In this document: positions 13,132 to 13,800 of the stretch, in pieces
Layout of the letters: every line of letters begins with the position of its first letter
How positions within the stretch are numbered: position 1 is the first letter of the stretch
NCBI GenBank assembly: GCA_934122275.1
Contig: CAKOWI010000017.1
Coordinates: 1 to 13,800 of the forward strand
Direction of reading: 5' to 3'
From: an uncultured Bacilli bacterium
GTDB lineage: Bacteria > Bacillota_I > Bacilli_A > RF39 > UBA660
Length of the DNA: 13,800 nt
The notes under the pieces: model-generated
What the model saw: the letters and a program-made list of their open reading frames with translations, nothing else
The model's database searches: none
What the model was told of the DNA's origin: nothing
Position numbers and translations under genes: made by a program

Positions 13132-13160
13132 TTGATTTTATTACAACTATTTGTTAGAAT
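13132..13160 (+). promoter_or_regulatory. Promoter of tRNA-His
   Basis: TTGATT at 13132-13137 and TAGAAT at 13155-13160 with a 17-base spacer and a TGT extended -10. The tRNA begins 30 bases after the -10. Confidence 0.6.
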
Positions 13161-13189
13161 ACTATTAGCATTTAATTAATGCGTCATTT

Positions 13190-13266
13190 GGCGGAGTTGG
13201 TGAAGTGGTTAACACTCTGGTTTGTGGCACCAGCATTCAAGGGTTCGATTCCCTTACTCCGCCCCA
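13190..13266 (+). tRNA. tRNA-His (anticodon GTG)
   Basis: The cloverleaf is complete. The acceptor arm GCGGAGT (13191-13197) pairs with ACTCCGC (13256-13262), the anticodon stem is CTGGT/ACCAG around TTGTGGC, and the T arm is AAGGG/CCCTT around TTCGATT. G at 13190 is the extra G-1 that marks tRNA-His and pairs with C73 at 13263. The 3' CCA is encoded (13264-13266). It stands alone, with its own promoter and a terminator downstream. Confidence 0.97.
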
Positions 13267-13304
13267 TATTGAAATTTACGCACACCTTTGTGTGTTAAAT
13301 AAGT

Positions 13305-13341
13305 AAAAGTTCGTAATACTTGGTATTATGGACTTTTTTCT
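13305..13341 (+). terminator. Terminator after tRNA-His
   Basis: Bases 13305-13319 pair along 15 positions, with two G-T pairs, to 13323-13337 around a 3-base loop, followed by T. A smaller hairpin, CACAC/GTGTG, lies just before it near 13280-13294. The right arm overlaps the promoter of the next gene. Confidence 0.8.
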
Positions 13342-13347
13342 TATAAT
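13320..13347 (+). promoter_or_regulatory. Promoter of the last gene, overlapping the tRNA terminator
   Basis: TTGGTA at 13320-13325 and a perfect TATAAT at 13342-13347, with a 16-base spacer. The -35 box lies in the loop and right arm of the terminator hairpin. Transcription would start near 13354, just before the ribosome binding site. Confidence 0.6.
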
Positions 13348-13366
13348 AAAGGTGGTGAATAATAAA

Positions 13367-13660
13367 ATGAATGTGTCCATAGAAATTTTAGAATTTCCTT
13401 TGTGCGTAAAAAACAAGATATTAAGGATTAAAGATATTACTAAATTAAATATAGAATATATTGCAGGAAAGAATATTGTCTTTAATAACTCTAATTTGGG
13501 ATTAAAAGAACCACATAAAATTATTATTAGTAATGGTACAGATAAACTAGTTTTACTATGTTATGATGATACAAATCTATATAATGAAGAACTAAATGCT
13601 ACTGTTACTTTATTAGAATTAACAAACATAGTTAATGTATTTTTAGAAAAAAATTTGTAG
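13367..13660 (+). CDS. Hypothetical protein, 97 residues
   Basis: I do not recognise this protein. From the ATG at 13367 it has 97 residues with alternating hydrophobic stretches (NVSIEILEFPLCV, HKIIISNG, KLVLLCYDD) and a C-terminal helix, consistent with a small soluble alpha/beta or beta-rich fold. There is no signal peptide, membrane segment or metal motif; two single cysteines are not paired. AAGGTGGTGA upstream supports this start. An earlier ATG at 13328 falls within the terminator/promoter overlap, upstream of the expected transcript start, so it cannot be used from this promoter. Confidence 0.7.
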   Translation: MNVSIEILEFPLCVKNKILRIKDITKLNIEYIAGKNIVFNNSNLGLKEPHKIIISNGTDKLVLLCYDDTNLYNEELNATVTLLELTNIVNVFLEKNL

Positions 13661-13800
13661 TTCATTTTTTTCTTTATTTATAAGGCTAAAGCAGTGTTTT
13701 ACTATCTGTTTTTCAAAAAGATGTGTGTGGTTGTAAATGATGTGATACCAAATTTATAAAAAAATTTAAGCAATATGATACAATAAATTTGTTATTGTTG
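13661..13800. other. AT-rich end of the window, nothing identified
   Basis: No ORF with a ribosome binding site, no clean hairpin with T tract and no consensus promoter pair can be supported in these bases. A gene starting right of the window may have its leader here. Confidence 0.4.

Noticed and set aside
1..13800. CRISPR array, insertion sequence, integrase or attachment site
   Set aside because: No regularly spaced direct repeats, transposase or recombinase motifs, or duplicated tRNA 3' end were found; the tRNA-His 3' end is not repeated in the window.

Overview
The window is strongly AT-rich and looks like chromosomal DNA of a low-GC Firmicute on the Bacilli side, near the Mollicutes-related gut lineages. 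The clues are Shine-Dalgarno sites of the AGGAGG/GGTGAT type, sigma-A promoters with near-consensus -10 boxes, a CIRCE heat-shock operator, a ClpB without an N-terminal domain (the form typical of mycoplasmas) and short intergenic spaces. Trp is encoded by TGG, and TGA ends the methyltransferase and the Y-family polymerase, so the standard bacterial code applies, not the mycoplasma code. The exact taxon is inference.

Layout. 1-1134 is a patch of broken or very short genes: a 5'-truncated HExxH metallopeptidase, a frameshifted micro-gene, a 25-codon Nudix-like stub and a pair of overlapping micro-ORFs. 1055-2826 is a chain in which each gene touches the next: micro-ORF, radical SAM enzyme, SAM methyltransferase, and a short overlapping ORF before a terminator. 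I cannot assign this chain a known pathway; it is the best candidate in the window for an undescribed system. 3009-5120 is clpB under a CIRCE-controlled promoter, followed by a small single-pass membrane protein with an exact 10-residue repeat.

5695-9146 is a probable operon: cysteine desulfurase, a small cytosolic thioredoxin, a membrane protein fusing an extracytoplasmic CPHC thioredoxin-fold domain to a CcdA/DsbD-like electron carrier, and rsmI. The middle two could pass reducing equivalents from the cytosol across the membrane, with the desulfurase handling cysteine sulfur beside them. 9182-10133 holds a small membrane protein with an apparently leaderless start and a membrane-anchored protein with a degenerate nucleotidyltransferase-like N-terminus. 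10223-11419 is dinB (DNA polymerase IV), convergent with a minus-strand lipoprotein gene across a bidirectional terminator.

12473-13058 has a small zinc-ribbon protein convergent with a decayed hpt (hypoxanthine phosphoribosyltransferase) pseudogene; the two share one palindromic terminator that contains both stop codons. A tRNA-His gene with encoded G-1 and CCA follows, then a terminator overlapping the promoter of a 97-residue unknown protein. The last 140 bases show nothing I can support.
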